Source of the DNA: Anaerolineae bacterium
GTDB lineage: Bacteria; Chloroflexota; Anaerolineae; Promineifilales; Promineifilaceae
DNA length: 64,000 nt
Direction of reading: 5' to 3'
Assembly (NCBI GenBank): GCA_023384415.1
Contig: JAHDWJ010000005.1
Location: 32,506-96,505, forward strand
Made by a program: the position numbers and the translations under genes. The notes below the pieces were generated by a model that searched no databases, was not told the DNA's origin, and saw only the letters and a list, made by a program, of their open reading frames with translations. Of the stretch, positions 45,697 to 55,542 are shown piece by piece; position 1 is the first letter of the stretch; every line of letters starts with the position of its first letter.

Positions 45697-47397
45697 TCAG
45701 GGGCAGGGAGTTTCTGTGTAGGCGATAAACCAATGGGCTAAAGTGTGGTAGCGGCCGCGAGGCTGTCGTAGCACCCCTATATCCGCCTGGTCAATCCAGC
45801 CTGTGCCCGCCTGGAATACCGACCCGCTGATACCGTAAGTGGTGACATGTTGATACAGGGTAAGGGCAGGCAAATCATTGGCATAGTGGCCCAGAAAGGC
45901 ATCATAAAACGGCTTACGATCTTCCCATGACCACTGCTGCCGTGCCTGCTCTAACGACTCACTGGCCCGCCGGTTGTTCCAGCCCCCGTAATTTTGCCCC
46001 CGAATAATTGCTTCCTGGCTCCAGAAATCATACAAGTCAGGGTCAGCAGCGGGGGTCACTTGCACCAAAACCAGATCAAAAGAGCGGTTTTCCAGAGCGG
46101 CATAGAACTCGGTCACATCCAGGCTGATGGGGTTGACATCTACACCTAATTCAGCCCATTGCAAAGCGATGTTGGCGGCTAAGGCCGGGAGTAACCCTTC
46201 ACGAAGTACCAGCAAATTTAATTCCAGGGGAACTATATCATCATTTGCCGTTTTTTGCCGGAAGAGGCCTCCAGCGGGTAAGGTCCACCCCGCTTCATTG
46301 AGCAGGTTCGCGGCCGCGTTCCGATCCAGAGGTAAGGGAGTCATAATTGCCGGATTATAGGCGGGTGAGGTGGTAGGGTATGGCCCTTCTAGCGGCAGCC
46401 CCTGCCCATTCAGCACCCTATCCACCAGATCAGCCCGATCCAACGAAAGGGCCAATGCCTGCCGCACCCGGCTCTCCCGCACCGCACTGCCCTGAGCCGG
46501 ATTCAGATTAAAGAGGATCTGAGTGTATCGGGGGGCCGGGCTAGTGATCAGGCGTATGTCAGGCAAAGTTGCCATCACCGGCAAGGCCAAAGCGGAGATA
46601 TTATTGATGGCCTGAACCTCACCAGCTCGAAACGCTTCATACAGGGTTGCTTCATCGGGGAAAAAGCGCAGTTCTAATCCTGATAAGATGGTCCCCTGCT
46701 GCCAATGGGTGGGGTTAGGCAGCAAAAAGAGGCGGCCGCTTTCAACCCAATTGTGGCCAGGCTGCACCATAAACGGGCCAGTGCCGATGGGGTTTTGGTT
46801 AAAAGCACTGTTTTGGCTGAGGGGGATTTCACTCTCGGCCAGCAGATGGGCGGGGAGCACACCAATGGTGGTGGCTTCTAAAAACGGGGCATAAGGAGCG
46901 GGTAAAGTGAAGACGATTTCCCGCTCACTGAAAGGGGTAAGGGTGACAGACTGCCAGAGGGAGCGTAGATGGGGCAAGCCAGGGAACGTTTCATCCTGAA
47001 GCAACCCATAGGTGAAGGCTACATCTTGGCTGGTGACCGGTTGCCCATCATGCCAGGTTAAATTGGGGCGCAGCGTAAAGGTGATGGTACGCCCATCGCC
47101 GCTGATTTGCCATTCTTGGGCCAGGGCGGGGGTGATGCGGCCGCCACTGTCCATCTGGGTCAACCCATCAAACAGCAAGTTCTCCAGCTCCCGGTCTACC
47201 AGATTATCTTGATCTAGGAGCGGGTTAAGGGTTTGCGGCCGCCCCACTATCCCTTCTACCAAAAAACCGCCTGGCTCTGGCATTCGGGTAACACAGGCTA
47301 CTTGATTAGCTTGAGCCGGGGGTTGTAATAACCAGGCCCCTAGCAGGGCTAAAAGTAAGAGTAACCCAGAGGTGCCCCCGATAATACGGGAATTCAT
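45697..47397 (-). CDS. ABC transporter substrate-binding protein, family 5 (peptide/nickel type)
   Basis: 566 residues with an N-terminal membrane/signal segment (LLLLLALLGAWLLQPPAQA). The family 5 pattern is clear: GRPQTLNPLLDQDNLVDRELENLLFDGL, ITFTLRPNLTWHDGQPVTSQDVAFTYGL and VRQALALSLDRADLVDRVLNGQG. It should bind oligopeptides or similar ligands outside the membrane. No permease or ATPase of the Dpp/Opp type lies next to it, so it works with distant partners or is an orphan. It is followed downstream by the XDH genes and lies beside secG. Confidence 0.9.
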   Translation of the reverse strand: MNSRIIGGTSGLLLLLALLGAWLLQPPAQANQVACVTRMPEPGGFLVEGIVGRPQTLNPLLDQDNLVDRELENLLFDGLTQMDSGGRITPALAQEWQISGDGRTITFTLRPNLTWHDGQPVTSQDVAFTYGLLQDETFPGLPHLRSLWQSVTLTPFSEREIVFTLPAPYAPFLEATTIGVLPAHLLAESEIPLSQNSAFNQNPIGTGPFMVQPGHNWVESGRLFLLPNPTHWQQGTILSGLELRFFPDEATLYEAFRAGEVQAINNISALALPVMATLPDIRLITSPAPRYTQILFNLNPAQGSAVRESRVRQALALSLDRADLVDRVLNGQGLPLEGPYPTTSPAYNPAIMTPLPLDRNAAANLLNEAGWTLPAGGLFRQKTANDDIVPLELNLLVLREGLLPALAANIALQWAELGVDVNPISLDVTEFYAALENRSFDLVLVQVTPAADPDLYDFWSQEAIIRGQNYGGWNNRRASESLEQARQQWSWEDRKPFYDAFLGHYANDLPALTLYQHVTTYGISGSVFQAGTGWIDQADIGVLRQPRGRYHTLAHWFIAYTETPCP

Positions 47398-47446
47398 AGG
47401 GAGTTATAAATTAGGATTAAGCAAGGATGAACAGCCTGGTCCTTAC

Positions 47447-47680
47447 TTATTGTCCCATCGCTACAAAGGTGAATAAAGTGTTTACAAAAAAGATGGCCGA
47501 GGTGACGATAGTAATGCGGTGCATGAGCGCTTCGGCCCCGCGTCGGGAGCCTATTCGTTCGCCGCTACCGCCGGTTAAGGCACTTAAATCTGAACCTTTG
47601 CTCTGAAGGAGTACTAAAATAGTAATCACGATGGCCAACACAATTTCAATGGCCCCTAAATAGGGAGCTAATGATGACAT
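47447..47680 (-). CDS. secG: Preprotein translocase subunit SecG
   Basis: 77 residues with two membrane helices (about 9-25 and 55-75). Between them is the typical LLQSKGSDLSALTGGSGERIGSRRGAE loop. SecG assists protein export through SecYE. Encoded 50 bp upstream of the substrate-binding protein gene on the same strand. The region before it carries the repeat copy B and no clear promoter. Confidence 0.92.
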   Translation of the reverse strand: MSSLAPYLGAIEIVLAIVITILVLLQSKGSDLSALTGGSGERIGSRRGAEALMHRITIVTSAIFFVNTLFTFVAMGQ

Positions 47681-48129
47681 AATCTCACATCCTTCTCATA
47701 CTATAGCTAATAGTGATGAGCTGCTTTGTTCTAAAATGGAGTGTTGAGAATGGAAGGGCGAAGAAAAATCGCGCTCACACCGGTGAACAAAACAGCTATC
47801 TACTTATTTGTAAACAAGGTATGCTCATACACTCGCTGGAGTGCGGGCAACAAGCCAGAGATTATAACAACCCGGGCTGTAAACAGTCAATTATGATAAG
47901 TCTCGGTTCAGCAATTCCAAATATGGTCGGGATGACAACAGCGAATTAGAGGAAGGAGCGAATTTTCGGTTTTTGTGCCAGAGTTATCTTTTTTCTCCTC
48001 TCAGCTGTTGTCGGAAAGAACAAACCATATGCAGGCCAATCCATAATTGGAATTGCTGAGTCTCTGTTTTCTCTCACATGGCGGGTGTGTTAAACTAAAG
48101 GCGCTTAATTTCCTCGATAAGGTTGGCAT
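47681..48129. other. Divergent intergenic region holding repeat copy B
   Basis: About 450 bp between secG (minus) and the ABC ATPase gene (plus). Its only recognisable content is the inverted-repeat element at 47908-48059. Promoters for both sides must be here but none stands out. Confidence 0.6.
47908..48059 (+). repeat. MITE-like element, copy B of the 110-bp repeat
   Basis: Its ends TCAGCAATTCCAAATATGG (47908-47926) and CCATAATTGGAATTGCTGA (48041-48059) are inverted repeats with one mismatch. An inner pair GACAACAGC and GCTGTTGTC allows a second stem. The right end is identical over 19 bp to 37179-37197, and the first 105 bp parallel copy A. No coding capacity. Confidence 0.82.
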
Positions 48130-49002
48130 GTGATCGAACTACGCAACATTACTAAGCGGTATTATTCCCTGGTCGCCCTGGATCAACTTTCCCTGACGAT
48201 TGAACCGAATGAAGTGCTGGGTATTGTCGGCCCTAATGGAGCAGGCAAGACGACGTTGTTTAAGCTGCTGGCCGGTTTTTTGCGACCTGATGGGGGGGCG
48301 GTACGGGTTCACGGCCCGGTCTGGCCAACGATTGGGTTTAAGCCAGAGCGGTTGCTTTATCCTGGTCATCACCGGCTGTATCAATATTTGCGGGTCGCGG
48401 CCGCGCTCTGCAACGTCCCTTCGGCTCAAATTAGCCAGGCCGTAGAGCAAGCCCTGGCCCAACTTCACCTGACTGATGTAGCCCATAAACGAGTGCGTGA
48501 CTGCTCCAAAGGGATGCGCCAACGGTTGGGATTGGCGCAGGCGATGTTAGGCCAGCCTGACTTGATCCTGCTGGACGAACCTACCGATGGGTTAGACCCG
48601 GATGGGCAGGTGTGTGTGATGCAGGTGATTCGCTCCTTACAGGAAGCAGGCCAGACAGTTATCCTGGCTTCTCATCAACTACAAATGATTACGGATGTGT
48701 GTACCCGGTTGATTATTTTGAACCGGGGACAGATTTATTATGAGAGCAATATGCAAGAGGCGTTATCGCTGCGGCCGCAGGCTACCATTATTGCTACCCA
48801 GGAGCTAACCCCCCTGGCTGATATGCTCCATGCTCTCCACCCGGAACTCCAGGTAAGCGGCCGCGCTGTTATCCTGGAACATGGGGCATTACCCCTGCGT
48901 CGTCATGTTCTCAGCCTCATCCTGGGGGCCGGCTACGATGTTGTCCACGTTGAACAAAAACGGACAACTATCCATGATATTTATGCCGAGGTGGTGCGAT
49001 GA
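48130..49002 (+). CDS. ABC transporter ATP-binding protein (ABC-2 type)
   Basis: 290 residues, starting at GTG 48130 with AAGG upstream. Walker A is GPNGAGKTTLFKLLAG, the signature CSKGMRQRLGLAQAM, and Walker B LILLDEPTDGLDPDG. The Gln-loop region and H-loop (LASHQLQM) are present. Its C-terminal extension matches two-component exporters. The stop overlaps the permease start by 4 bp, so the two form one transporter of unknown substrate. Confidence 0.94.
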   Translation: MIELRNITKRYYSLVALDQLSLTIEPNEVLGIVGPNGAGKTTLFKLLAGFLRPDGGAVRVHGPVWPTIGFKPERLLYPGHHRLYQYLRVAAALCNVPSAQISQAVEQALAQLHLTDVAHKRVRDCSKGMRQRLGLAQAMLGQPDLILLDEPTDGLDPDGQVCVMQVIRSLQEAGQTVILASHQLQMITDVCTRLIILNRGQIYYESNMQEALSLRPQATIIATQELTPLADMLHALHPELQVSGRAVILEHGALPLRRHVLSLILGAGYDVVHVEQKRTTIHDIYAEVVR

Positions 49003-49826
49003 TCCAACGCATAATGACTTTGCTGGGCTACCTTTTTAACAGCCTGCTCCGTTCCCTTACTGGGGTTCTTTATATTATTCTCAGCTTTATCTTCATCTAC
49101 ATCTTTTTCCTCAACCACGCCACCCCGGATTTTGATTATTACCTGCTTCTCCTGGCCGCTTTAGGGGCCGGGTTGGCTTTTTTTACCACCCTTTCCACGG
49201 CCAATATCGCCAATCAGGCCATCTCCTACCCCTTATTGGTGCGCCTGCCCAGCCGGGTGGAATTTCTGACCGCCGTCATTGGCAGCAGCCTGCTTTTCAC
49301 GACCATTTTGCAATGGCTCATGGCCCTCATCGCCCTACGCAGCGGCGTAGAAATCAGCCTGGGGCACTTGCTAGAATTACCGGCCATCTGGATGTCCGTC
49401 AACATTTTAGCTGCGGTTCTTGCCCTACACGCCAGCGACCTCGCGGCCGCGGGCTGGTCACGGGCTGCCGTGTATGGCGTTCTTACCCTGCTCCTTTTTG
49501 GCCAGACCGGGGCTGTTTCCCTGAGCCAATGGTTAGGTGGGCGATTTCTCGCCCTCAGCTCCCTGTTTTTCCAACGAGGGTGGACTGTTCTTGCCAATCC
49601 ATTCAGCACCATCGCCAACTGGTTCAGCCGCGATGGGGGTGAAACCATTAAAAGTGTATTAGGGTTTGTTTTTTGGCCCTTACGGGCCACAGCTGAAGCG
49701 GCTCAAACAGGCCTATTTACCCCTACCCAGGCTCTAGCTCCAGCTATCTTTCTCCTCTACGCCACCATCCTCTTCATGCTGGCGGCTGACCTTTTCGCTA
49801 CCAAAGATTTGCATCTGACAGAATAA
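48999..49826 (+). CDS. ABC-2-like permease subunit
   Basis: 275 residues with about six hydrophobic segments and few charged stretches, as in ABC-2 membrane subunits. The ATGA overlap with the ATPase gene makes the pairing firm. Sequence alone does not show the substrate. It is followed by 120 bp and then the transglutaminase gene on the same strand. Confidence 0.85.
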   Translation: MIQRIMTLLGYLFNSLLRSLTGVLYIILSFIFIYIFFLNHATPDFDYYLLLLAALGAGLAFFTTLSTANIANQAISYPLLVRLPSRVEFLTAVIGSSLLFTTILQWLMALIALRSGVEISLGHLLELPAIWMSVNILAAVLALHASDLAAAGWSRAAVYGVLTLLLFGQTGAVSLSQWLGGRFLALSSLFFQRGWTVLANPFSTIANWFSRDGGETIKSVLGFVFWPLRATAEAAQTGLFTPTQALAPAIFLLYATILFMLAADLFATKDLHLTE

Positions 49827-49948
49827 AGTCGGGATTAGTAAATTCTACGATTACCCCACTCTCACCCCGTTTACCTGGAAAACCGTTTTCCCATTGAGTA
49901 CAATTTGGTTACAAATGAGTGACAAGACGTTTTCAGGGAGAATGACCT

Positions 49949-52219
49949 ATGTTTAACCGGTTTAAATTAGAAGAAGGTTCTGCACCTCTCTTGTTGATCT
50001 GGTTCATGCTATTGGTTGCCGCGTTTGCCATTGAGCGGGCCGATCTCATGGCTGGCCTCAATATTCTGCCTTATGTCCTCACCATTGCTATTCTCACCGG
50101 CTTTGTCTTGGCTCGCAGTACCTTCATGGATGGTACCATACATCTCATGTCCATCGTTTATGGGCTAGCGGCCATCGTTCTCCTGGTAGGAGATGCGGAT
50201 TTACCCTTGCGGGAGCGCATTCTCGATCTGGTTAATCGGCAGCTAGATTGGGTAGATAAGGCAGTATCTGATGGTACGGGACGGGATGGCCTTATTTTTG
50301 TCATGCACACCTCGGTTGTGTTCTGGGTATTGGGATATACAGCTGCCTGGTACACTTTTCGCCATCCCCGTGTCTGGCGCGTTGTCTTGCCTACGGGTCT
50401 TGTGCTTCTGAGTGTGGTCTATTATTACTTTGGTCCTGAGCCGTTAGCCGTTTATCTGGCCATCTATTTTTTACTCTCCATGATTTATATCGCCCGGACA
50501 TACCTCATTGATCAGGAGAAAAATTGGCGGGCTGATACAATCCGTTTTGATACCGGTATTCGTTTCACCTTTTTTCGGGCCAGCATGTTGATCGCGGTTG
50601 TGGCTTTAGCCGTAGCGTTTAGCCTGCCTGCCTTGCCGGCCAGTGCGGCCGTCGGTAATGCTTTCTCTGATGTGAATACTCCCTGGCAGCGATTCCAGAA
50701 TGAGTGGACGCGCATGTATTCTTCTTTGCGTTCTTATGGGGTAGAGACGAATGATGCGTACAGCAGTACCCTGGTATTGGGTGGTCCTCGTTCGGTGGGT
50801 AATACGGTTATTATGGATGTGTTTGTGGAAGAGGAACTCCCTAATGTATATTGGCAAGGGGCGGTGTTTGATCAATATCAGGATGGCCGCTGGCAGGTGG
50901 TTCGAGGAACACGGACTTTACATTATCCTGATGATGGGCCGATTAATGTGCCTGTTAGCCAGATGCGGGAAGAGGTAGATCAGCTATTTGTCAATTATGT
51001 GCCTAATGCCGGAACGTTGTATGCGGCCCCAGAGGTGATTGCTTCAGATCGACAAATCTTTGTGGAGGGGGGAGCGGATGCCAGCGGCCGCACCCTGGTT
51101 TCATCTGTTTATTCTCGCTTTGTGCTGCGGCAAAATGAGATGTATCAGATGCGTTCCCGTATTAGTGTAGCTGATGCGGATAGTTTACGCCGGGCTTCGC
51201 GTAGTTATCCGGATTGGGTTCGCAGCAGTTATTTACAGCTGCCAGACAGTATTACCCCACAGACGTTGGCTTTGGCAGAAGAGCTTACCGCCCCTTATGA
51301 TAATCCCTTTGATAAGGCTATAGCGGTACGGAACTATTTACGGGAAGCCATTGCTTATAATGATCAGATTCAAGCCCCGCCCCCAGGAGTAGACCCGGTT
51401 CACTATGTCCTTTTTGATAGCCCTGAAGGGTATTGTAATTATTATGCCTCAGCCATGGTGGTTATGCTGCGTTCGCAGGGAATTCCTGCCCGTATGGTGG
51501 CCGGTTATGCTCAAGGAAAATTTGATCCTGAGCGCAAAATGTACCGGGTGATTGCCAGCAATGCCCATACCTGGGTAGAGGTTTATTTTCCGGTATATGG
51601 CTGGATTCAATTTGAGCCGACGGCGGCCTTGCCATTGGATTCACGCCCGGAAGGGGGAAGCGGTGGGGATGGGTTTGGCGGCTCCGAGAATGATGGTTCA
51701 CTCGGCGGGTTCCGGGATGCCCCGGCGGAAATTGATGATATTTTGATTCCTCCGGAGAGGGATATTCCTGCTGAGGGGGGGGTGGAAACGACGGTTGTTG
51801 AGGTAGAACCGGCTTTATATGTTCAGTTCTGGTACGCGCTGGGAGCTATAGGGATGGCCGCGGCCGCGTTCGCCACTGTGCGCCTGGCCGATAAATACAA
51901 TCGGCGGGTTGAAATGGATGTTGATAGAAGTTATGCCCGGCTGGGGAGTTGGGCCAAGTGGCTGCATGTTCGGTTCCGTCCGGTGCATACCCCTTATGAA
52001 CGTGCGGAGATGCTCGCGGCCGCTATTCCCGATGGTCGCCAGCCGATTCTAAATCTGACCCGTGAATTTGTGGTACGCCGGTTTGCCCGTCAAGAACAGC
52101 GCATTGGCCATTTTAACCCCTTGATTGAGTGGAAAAGTTTGCGGCCGCTGCTCTTGCGCCAGACCATCTACCATTATCTTCCCCGGCGGTTCAGACCTAA
52201 AAGCAGAACCGATTCATAA
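49949..52219 (+). CDS. TgpA-like membrane protein with transglutaminase domain
   Basis: 756 residues. Several membrane helices (about 10-240) precede an extracytoplasmic transglutaminase core. The triad is visible: Cys in EGYCNYYASAMVVMLRSQGI, His in ASNAHTWVEVYFPVYGW and an acidic residue in FEPTAA. One more helix (about 630-650) is followed by a cytosolic tail (DVDRSYARLGSWAKWLHVR) like the DUF4129-type tail of TgpA proteins. GGGAG precedes the start. Relatives act in envelope upkeep. The first 1.1 kb has no GCGGCCGC, and the last 400 bp has three. Confidence 0.88.
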   Translation: MFNRFKLEEGSAPLLLIWFMLLVAAFAIERADLMAGLNILPYVLTIAILTGFVLARSTFMDGTIHLMSIVYGLAAIVLLVGDADLPLRERILDLVNRQLDWVDKAVSDGTGRDGLIFVMHTSVVFWVLGYTAAWYTFRHPRVWRVVLPTGLVLLSVVYYYFGPEPLAVYLAIYFLLSMIYIARTYLIDQEKNWRADTIRFDTGIRFTFFRASMLIAVVALAVAFSLPALPASAAVGNAFSDVNTPWQRFQNEWTRMYSSLRSYGVETNDAYSSTLVLGGPRSVGNTVIMDVFVEEELPNVYWQGAVFDQYQDGRWQVVRGTRTLHYPDDGPINVPVSQMREEVDQLFVNYVPNAGTLYAAPEVIASDRQIFVEGGADASGRTLVSSVYSRFVLRQNEMYQMRSRISVADADSLRRASRSYPDWVRSSYLQLPDSITPQTLALAEELTAPYDNPFDKAIAVRNYLREAIAYNDQIQAPPPGVDPVHYVLFDSPEGYCNYYASAMVVMLRSQGIPARMVAGYAQGKFDPERKMYRVIASNAHTWVEVYFPVYGWIQFEPTAALPLDSRPEGGSGGDGFGGSENDGSLGGFRDAPAEIDDILIPPERDIPAEGGVETTVVEVEPALYVQFWYALGAIGMAAAAFATVRLADKYNRRVEMDVDRSYARLGSWAKWLHVRFRPVHTPYERAEMLAAAIPDGRQPILNLTREFVVRRFARQEQRIGHFNPLIEWKSLRPLLLRQTIYHYLPRRFRPKSRTDS

Positions 52220-52328
52220 ACTGTTGTTTCCTCAAATTTGTTATACTCCCAACTAGCGGTAATATGGGTGGTTACCGCACTAATCGTCGCCGCTTTGGCG
52301 ATACCACACGAGTCAACTTCTGGTGCAG

Positions 52329-52436
52329 AAAACAAGGAGTGATCCACAGTGGATTCAGATTTGCACAGATAAAACCAAATCTGTGTTCGTCTGTGACATC
52401 TGTGGATAAAGCTTTTCTGGCTTGTCCAGGTTAGGT
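52329..52436. repeat. Dispersed palindromic repeat (TCCACAGATG family), copy 2
   Basis: It opens AACAAGGAGTGATCCACAG and closes CTGTGGATAAAGCTTTTCTG then GCTTGTCCAGG. It is in the opposite sense to the copy at 20230-20348. It ends within about 15 bp of the YchF start codon. Confidence 0.82.
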
Positions 52437-52451
52437 TACAAAGGATAAACG

Positions 52452-53522
52452 ATGAAACTAGGTATTATTGGTTTGCCGGGTAGTGGCAAAACAACGATTT
52501 TTAACGCCCTGACCCGAGGGGATGCCCCGGTGGGCCAGAGTGTCAGCGGCCGCTTTGATGTTTTAACTTCAGTAGTAGATGTCCCAGATTTGCGGGTAGA
52601 CGTTTTAACGGGGATGTTTAAGCCGCAGAAGACAGCCTACGCCAAAGTGATCTATACTGATATTGCTGGCCTAAAAAAAGGGATTGGCGAAAGTGGGGGA
52701 ATGAGCGGGCCACTGCTCAACCATTTGGCCGCCCTGGATGGGTTTGTTCATGTGGTGCGGGCGTTTGACAATGATCAGGTACTCCATTTGGAAGATACGA
52801 TTGATCCTGCCCGTGACCTGGCGACTCTAGATACGGAGTTTTTATTAGCCGATATGATGGCGGTAGAAGCCCGCCTGACCCGGCTGCGCGAAGGCATGAA
52901 CAAGAGCAAAGATAAAGTGGCCGCCCAGCGAGAAATCGCCCTTTTAGAACGATTACATGAGAAGCTTTCTGAGGAGCGGCCGCTGCGGGAAGTGGACCTG
53001 GCTGAAGAAGAGGAGAAATCGTTGCGTGGGTTTGGCTTCCTGACCCTTAAGCCCGTGTTGGTTTTAATTAACATTGGTGATGAGCAGGCGGAAATAGATC
53101 TGCCATATGATTTTGCTCGAAGTAAGGTGGTAAATTTACGCGGCCGCCTTGAAGCAGAGCTGGCCCAAATGTCTGGCGATGATCTGGAGCTGTTTATGGC
53201 TGAGTATGGCGTTACCGAACTAGGACTGGCCCGCGTGATCCATGAAAGTTATGATCTAATGGGGCTGCATTCCTTTTTTACTGTGGGTGAAGATGAGGTA
53301 CGGGCCTGGACTTTGGCCCGTGGGGGGACGGCGGTAGATGCGGCCGCGACGATTCATACGGACCTGGCCAAAGGGTTCATTCGAGCTGAGGTTGTTGCTT
53401 ATCCTGATCTTATCGCTGCCGGGGGACTCTCCCAAGCACGGGCTGTGGGCAAGCTGCGTCAGGAAGGGAAAACATACATCGTGCATGATGGGGATATTGT
53501 GCATATTAAGTTTAATCTGTGA
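52452..53522 (+). CDS. ychF: YchF/OLA1-family P-loop NTPase
   Basis: 356 residues. G1 is GLPGSGKTT at the N-terminus, the switch II region YTDIAGLKKG, and LVLINIGDE stands in for NKxD, as expected for the YchF group that prefers ATP. A helical insert (about 125-185) and a C-terminal TGS-like domain (HTDLAKGFIRAEVVAYPDL ... GDIVHIKFNL) complete it. AAAGGATAAACG precedes ATG. YchF binds ribosomes and affects stress responses. The downstream lipoprotein gene starts 29 bp after its stop, so they may share a transcript. Confidence 0.92.
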   Translation: MKLGIIGLPGSGKTTIFNALTRGDAPVGQSVSGRFDVLTSVVDVPDLRVDVLTGMFKPQKTAYAKVIYTDIAGLKKGIGESGGMSGPLLNHLAALDGFVHVVRAFDNDQVLHLEDTIDPARDLATLDTEFLLADMMAVEARLTRLREGMNKSKDKVAAQREIALLERLHEKLSEERPLREVDLAEEEEKSLRGFGFLTLKPVLVLINIGDEQAEIDLPYDFARSKVVNLRGRLEAELAQMSGDDLELFMAEYGVTELGLARVIHESYDLMGLHSFFTVGEDEVRAWTLARGGTAVDAAATIHTDLAKGFIRAEVVAYPDLIAAGGLSQARAVGKLRQEGKTYIVHDGDIVHIKFNL

Positions 53523-53551
53523 TGAAGTTTTACCCTCTACAGGAGTTTTCT

Positions 53552-54484
53552 ATGAACCGATTAAACATTTTATGGGTGGTGGGGGTGCTACTGTTTGTGG
53601 CCGCGTGTACCAGTACAACGGCTAATGAACCGGCCATTCTACCTACGCAAATGACCCTCACCCCTGTTGTGACCACACCTGTTGCCAGCCCTGGCTTGGA
53701 GCCAACTGTTCCATCTACCCCTACCCCAGCCCTGGAACCGACGGCCCCGGCCCTGAGTAGCTCAAGCTCATTTCAAGTTGCTTTTGTCGCTTCTGACGAC
53801 ACCCTCAATGTCCGTGCTGGCCCAGGGGTGAGCAATGATGTGGTCGCTGAACTCTCACCCACGGCAACTGGTATCCGCATCACCGGGGAGGGGCAGCAAG
53901 TAGGGACATCGTTATGGGTGCCGATTCAAGCGGGGAATGTGACCGGTTGGGTCAATAGTCAATATCTGACGGAAACGATAGCCGAGGCTGATTTTTGTGA
54001 GGACGCGGCCGCAATCCAACTCATCACCGATCTGCGGCAGGCTGTAGATAATCGGAATGGGACTGCCTTGGCTGGCCTGGTTCACCCCCAGCGAGGACTA
54101 ACTTTGCATCGCCACTGGTGGAACCCGGCCGTCAACATCCCTCCAACAACGGTTGCCAACGCTTTTGATGATCCTGCCAGCTACTATTGGGGTACAGAAG
54201 ATGGCTCTGGATTTGACATTAATGGTTCGTTTCGCACAGTAGCCCTGCCACTGTTGGATAGAAATTTGTTGCTGGGGAGTGAAACTGCCTGCAATAAAAT
54301 ACTCAATGGCAGCACTACCGGTTTACTTCAACTGCCGGATGGGTATGAACAGCTAAACTTTTTCTCCGTGTATCGGCCAGCCGTAGATATTGAATTTGAT
54401 TGGGGGAGTTGGGTAATAGGGGTAGAGAGAGTAAGCGGCCGCTACGTTATCTCTTATCTGGTCCACTTTGCTTATGAGATTTAA
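53552..54484 (+). CDS. Lipoprotein with bacterial SH3 domain
   Basis: About 310 residues from ATG 53552, which has AGGAG upstream. The lipobox is LLFVAAC, followed by a Thr/Pro linker (about 20-70). The SH3_3 domain is clear (DDTLNVRAGPGVSNDVVAEL ... VTGWVNSQYL). The C-terminal 150 residues (ITDLRQAVDNRNGTALAGLVHPQRGL, GSGFDINGSFRTVALPLLDR) form a separate unknown domain seen in other Chloroflexota-style lipoproteins. It probably binds cell-wall or surface polymers. Confidence 0.83.
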   Translation: MNRLNILWVVGVLLFVAACTSTTANEPAILPTQMTLTPVVTTPVASPGLEPTVPSTPTPALEPTAPALSSSSSFQVAFVASDDTLNVRAGPGVSNDVVAELSPTATGIRITGEGQQVGTSLWVPIQAGNVTGWVNSQYLTETIAEADFCEDAAAIQLITDLRQAVDNRNGTALAGLVHPQRGLTLHRHWWNPAVNIPPTTVANAFDDPASYYWGTEDGSGFDINGSFRTVALPLLDRNLLLGSETACNKILNGSTTGLLQLPDGYEQLNFFSVYRPAVDIEFDWGSWVIGVERVSGRYVISYLVHFAYEI

Positions 54485-54537
54485 AGTCAGGGTTTAGTTT
54501 TGGGTGACAAAGGCCGATACCTTCATCACCCATTTCC

Positions 54538-55542
54538 TTATATCTCACCGGTAAGCGTGTCTAAAGCCTGGGCAAACTCATTGCCGTTATCAACTGTTGC
54601 CGCACGGCGAACTAACAAGCGCAATGTTTCAAGATCGGTCACAGTTTCCAGGCGGCCGCGAAATCTTGAGGGAGTGATTTGTAACCGAACATCCAATAGT
54701 TCCAGAATATTTTGACGCATTGCCTCCTGCCGACCTTCCTGCCGACCTTCCTGCCGACCTTCTTGCCGACCTTCCTCTAACCATTGTTGGGCTAAAGTAG
54801 CCATCTGTTTATCTCCTTCGTACCGCAGAACCGGGGCCAGGGCTTCACGCATCTGCTCTGGCGTCACCCATTCCGCAGCTACCGCCAGATACCGTAACAC
54901 TGTTGCTAATGATTGTAATGCCTTCGTTTGATTTTTCAACTCCTCAAACAAGGCAAAGATGTCTGGTAGTTTCTTTACTAGCTGCCCGTCAAAAACGTGG
55001 CGAATGAGTTGCAGCGCAATTTGGGTTGCCGCCTCTCCCCGAATTTCTTCCTCGCTCAGGTAAGAGAAATCGTATAAAAGGTAGGTAAAATCAGGCAGAT
55101 ACACCTTCAAGGCTTCAGGGCCGCTGTATAGATCACTCAACTGGCGGCTGCCCTTCCACTTTTCTGGGCCATGATAGATGACCAGAGGGATGATAGGGGG
55201 AAGGGTTTGGGCTTTTTGCTCCAGTTGCCGTTCCCATACACTGACAATATATCCTAACAGCTGCAGCCAGGTCCATTTATCCCAACGGCTTTTGTGTTCA
55301 AAGAGAAAGAAGATAAAGGCAATACCTAGACCGTCAGCGCAGGCCACCCGAAAAAGCAAGTCAGAAAAATGTTCGCGGAGATGGGGGTTGATGAAGGTTT
55401 CTTTTTCCAACTCGATGGTGGTCAGGTCAAGCTGGGCCAGAACAGGAGCAGGCAGGTAGTTTTGCAGAAAGTCACGGGTAACTTCCAATTGACTGAATGT
55501 CTCTTTGAAAAATTTATCATGGGGGTTCGTGATTTCGCTCAT
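54538..55542 (-). CDS. Rpn family (PD-(D/E)XK) recombination-promoting nuclease-like protein
   Basis: 334 residues. The N-terminal PD-(D/E)XK fold shows NPHDKFFKETF, the Asp in FSDLLFRVACADG and the E-x-K in FLFEHKSRWDKW, matching the Rpn/transposase_31 family. The middle is helical. Residues about 258-273 are four EGRQ repeats encoded by a 12-bp tandem repeat near 54727-54776. Rpn proteins promote RecA-independent recombination, and some act in phage defence. The start overlaps the purA stop by 4 bp (ATGA), so expression follows a housekeeping gene, which is unusual. Confidence 0.85.
   Translation of the reverse strand: MSEITNPHDKFFKETFSQLEVTRDFLQNYLPAPVLAQLDLTTIELEKETFINPHLREHFSDLLFRVACADGLGIAFIFFLFEHKSRWDKWTWLQLLGYIVSVWERQLEQKAQTLPPIIPLVIYHGPEKWKGSRQLSDLYSGPEALKVYLPDFTYLLYDFSYLSEEEIRGEAATQIALQLIRHVFDGQLVKKLPDIFALFEELKNQTKALQSLATVLRYLAVAAEWVTPEQMREALAPVLRYEGDKQMATLAQQWLEEGRQEGRQEGRQEGRQEAMRQNILELLDVRLQITPSRFRGRLETVTDLETLRLLVRRAATVDNGNEFAQALDTLTGEI

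Noticed and set aside
54727..54776. CRISPR-like short tandem repeats
   Set aside because: They are contiguous 12-bp units coding EGRQ, with no spacers.
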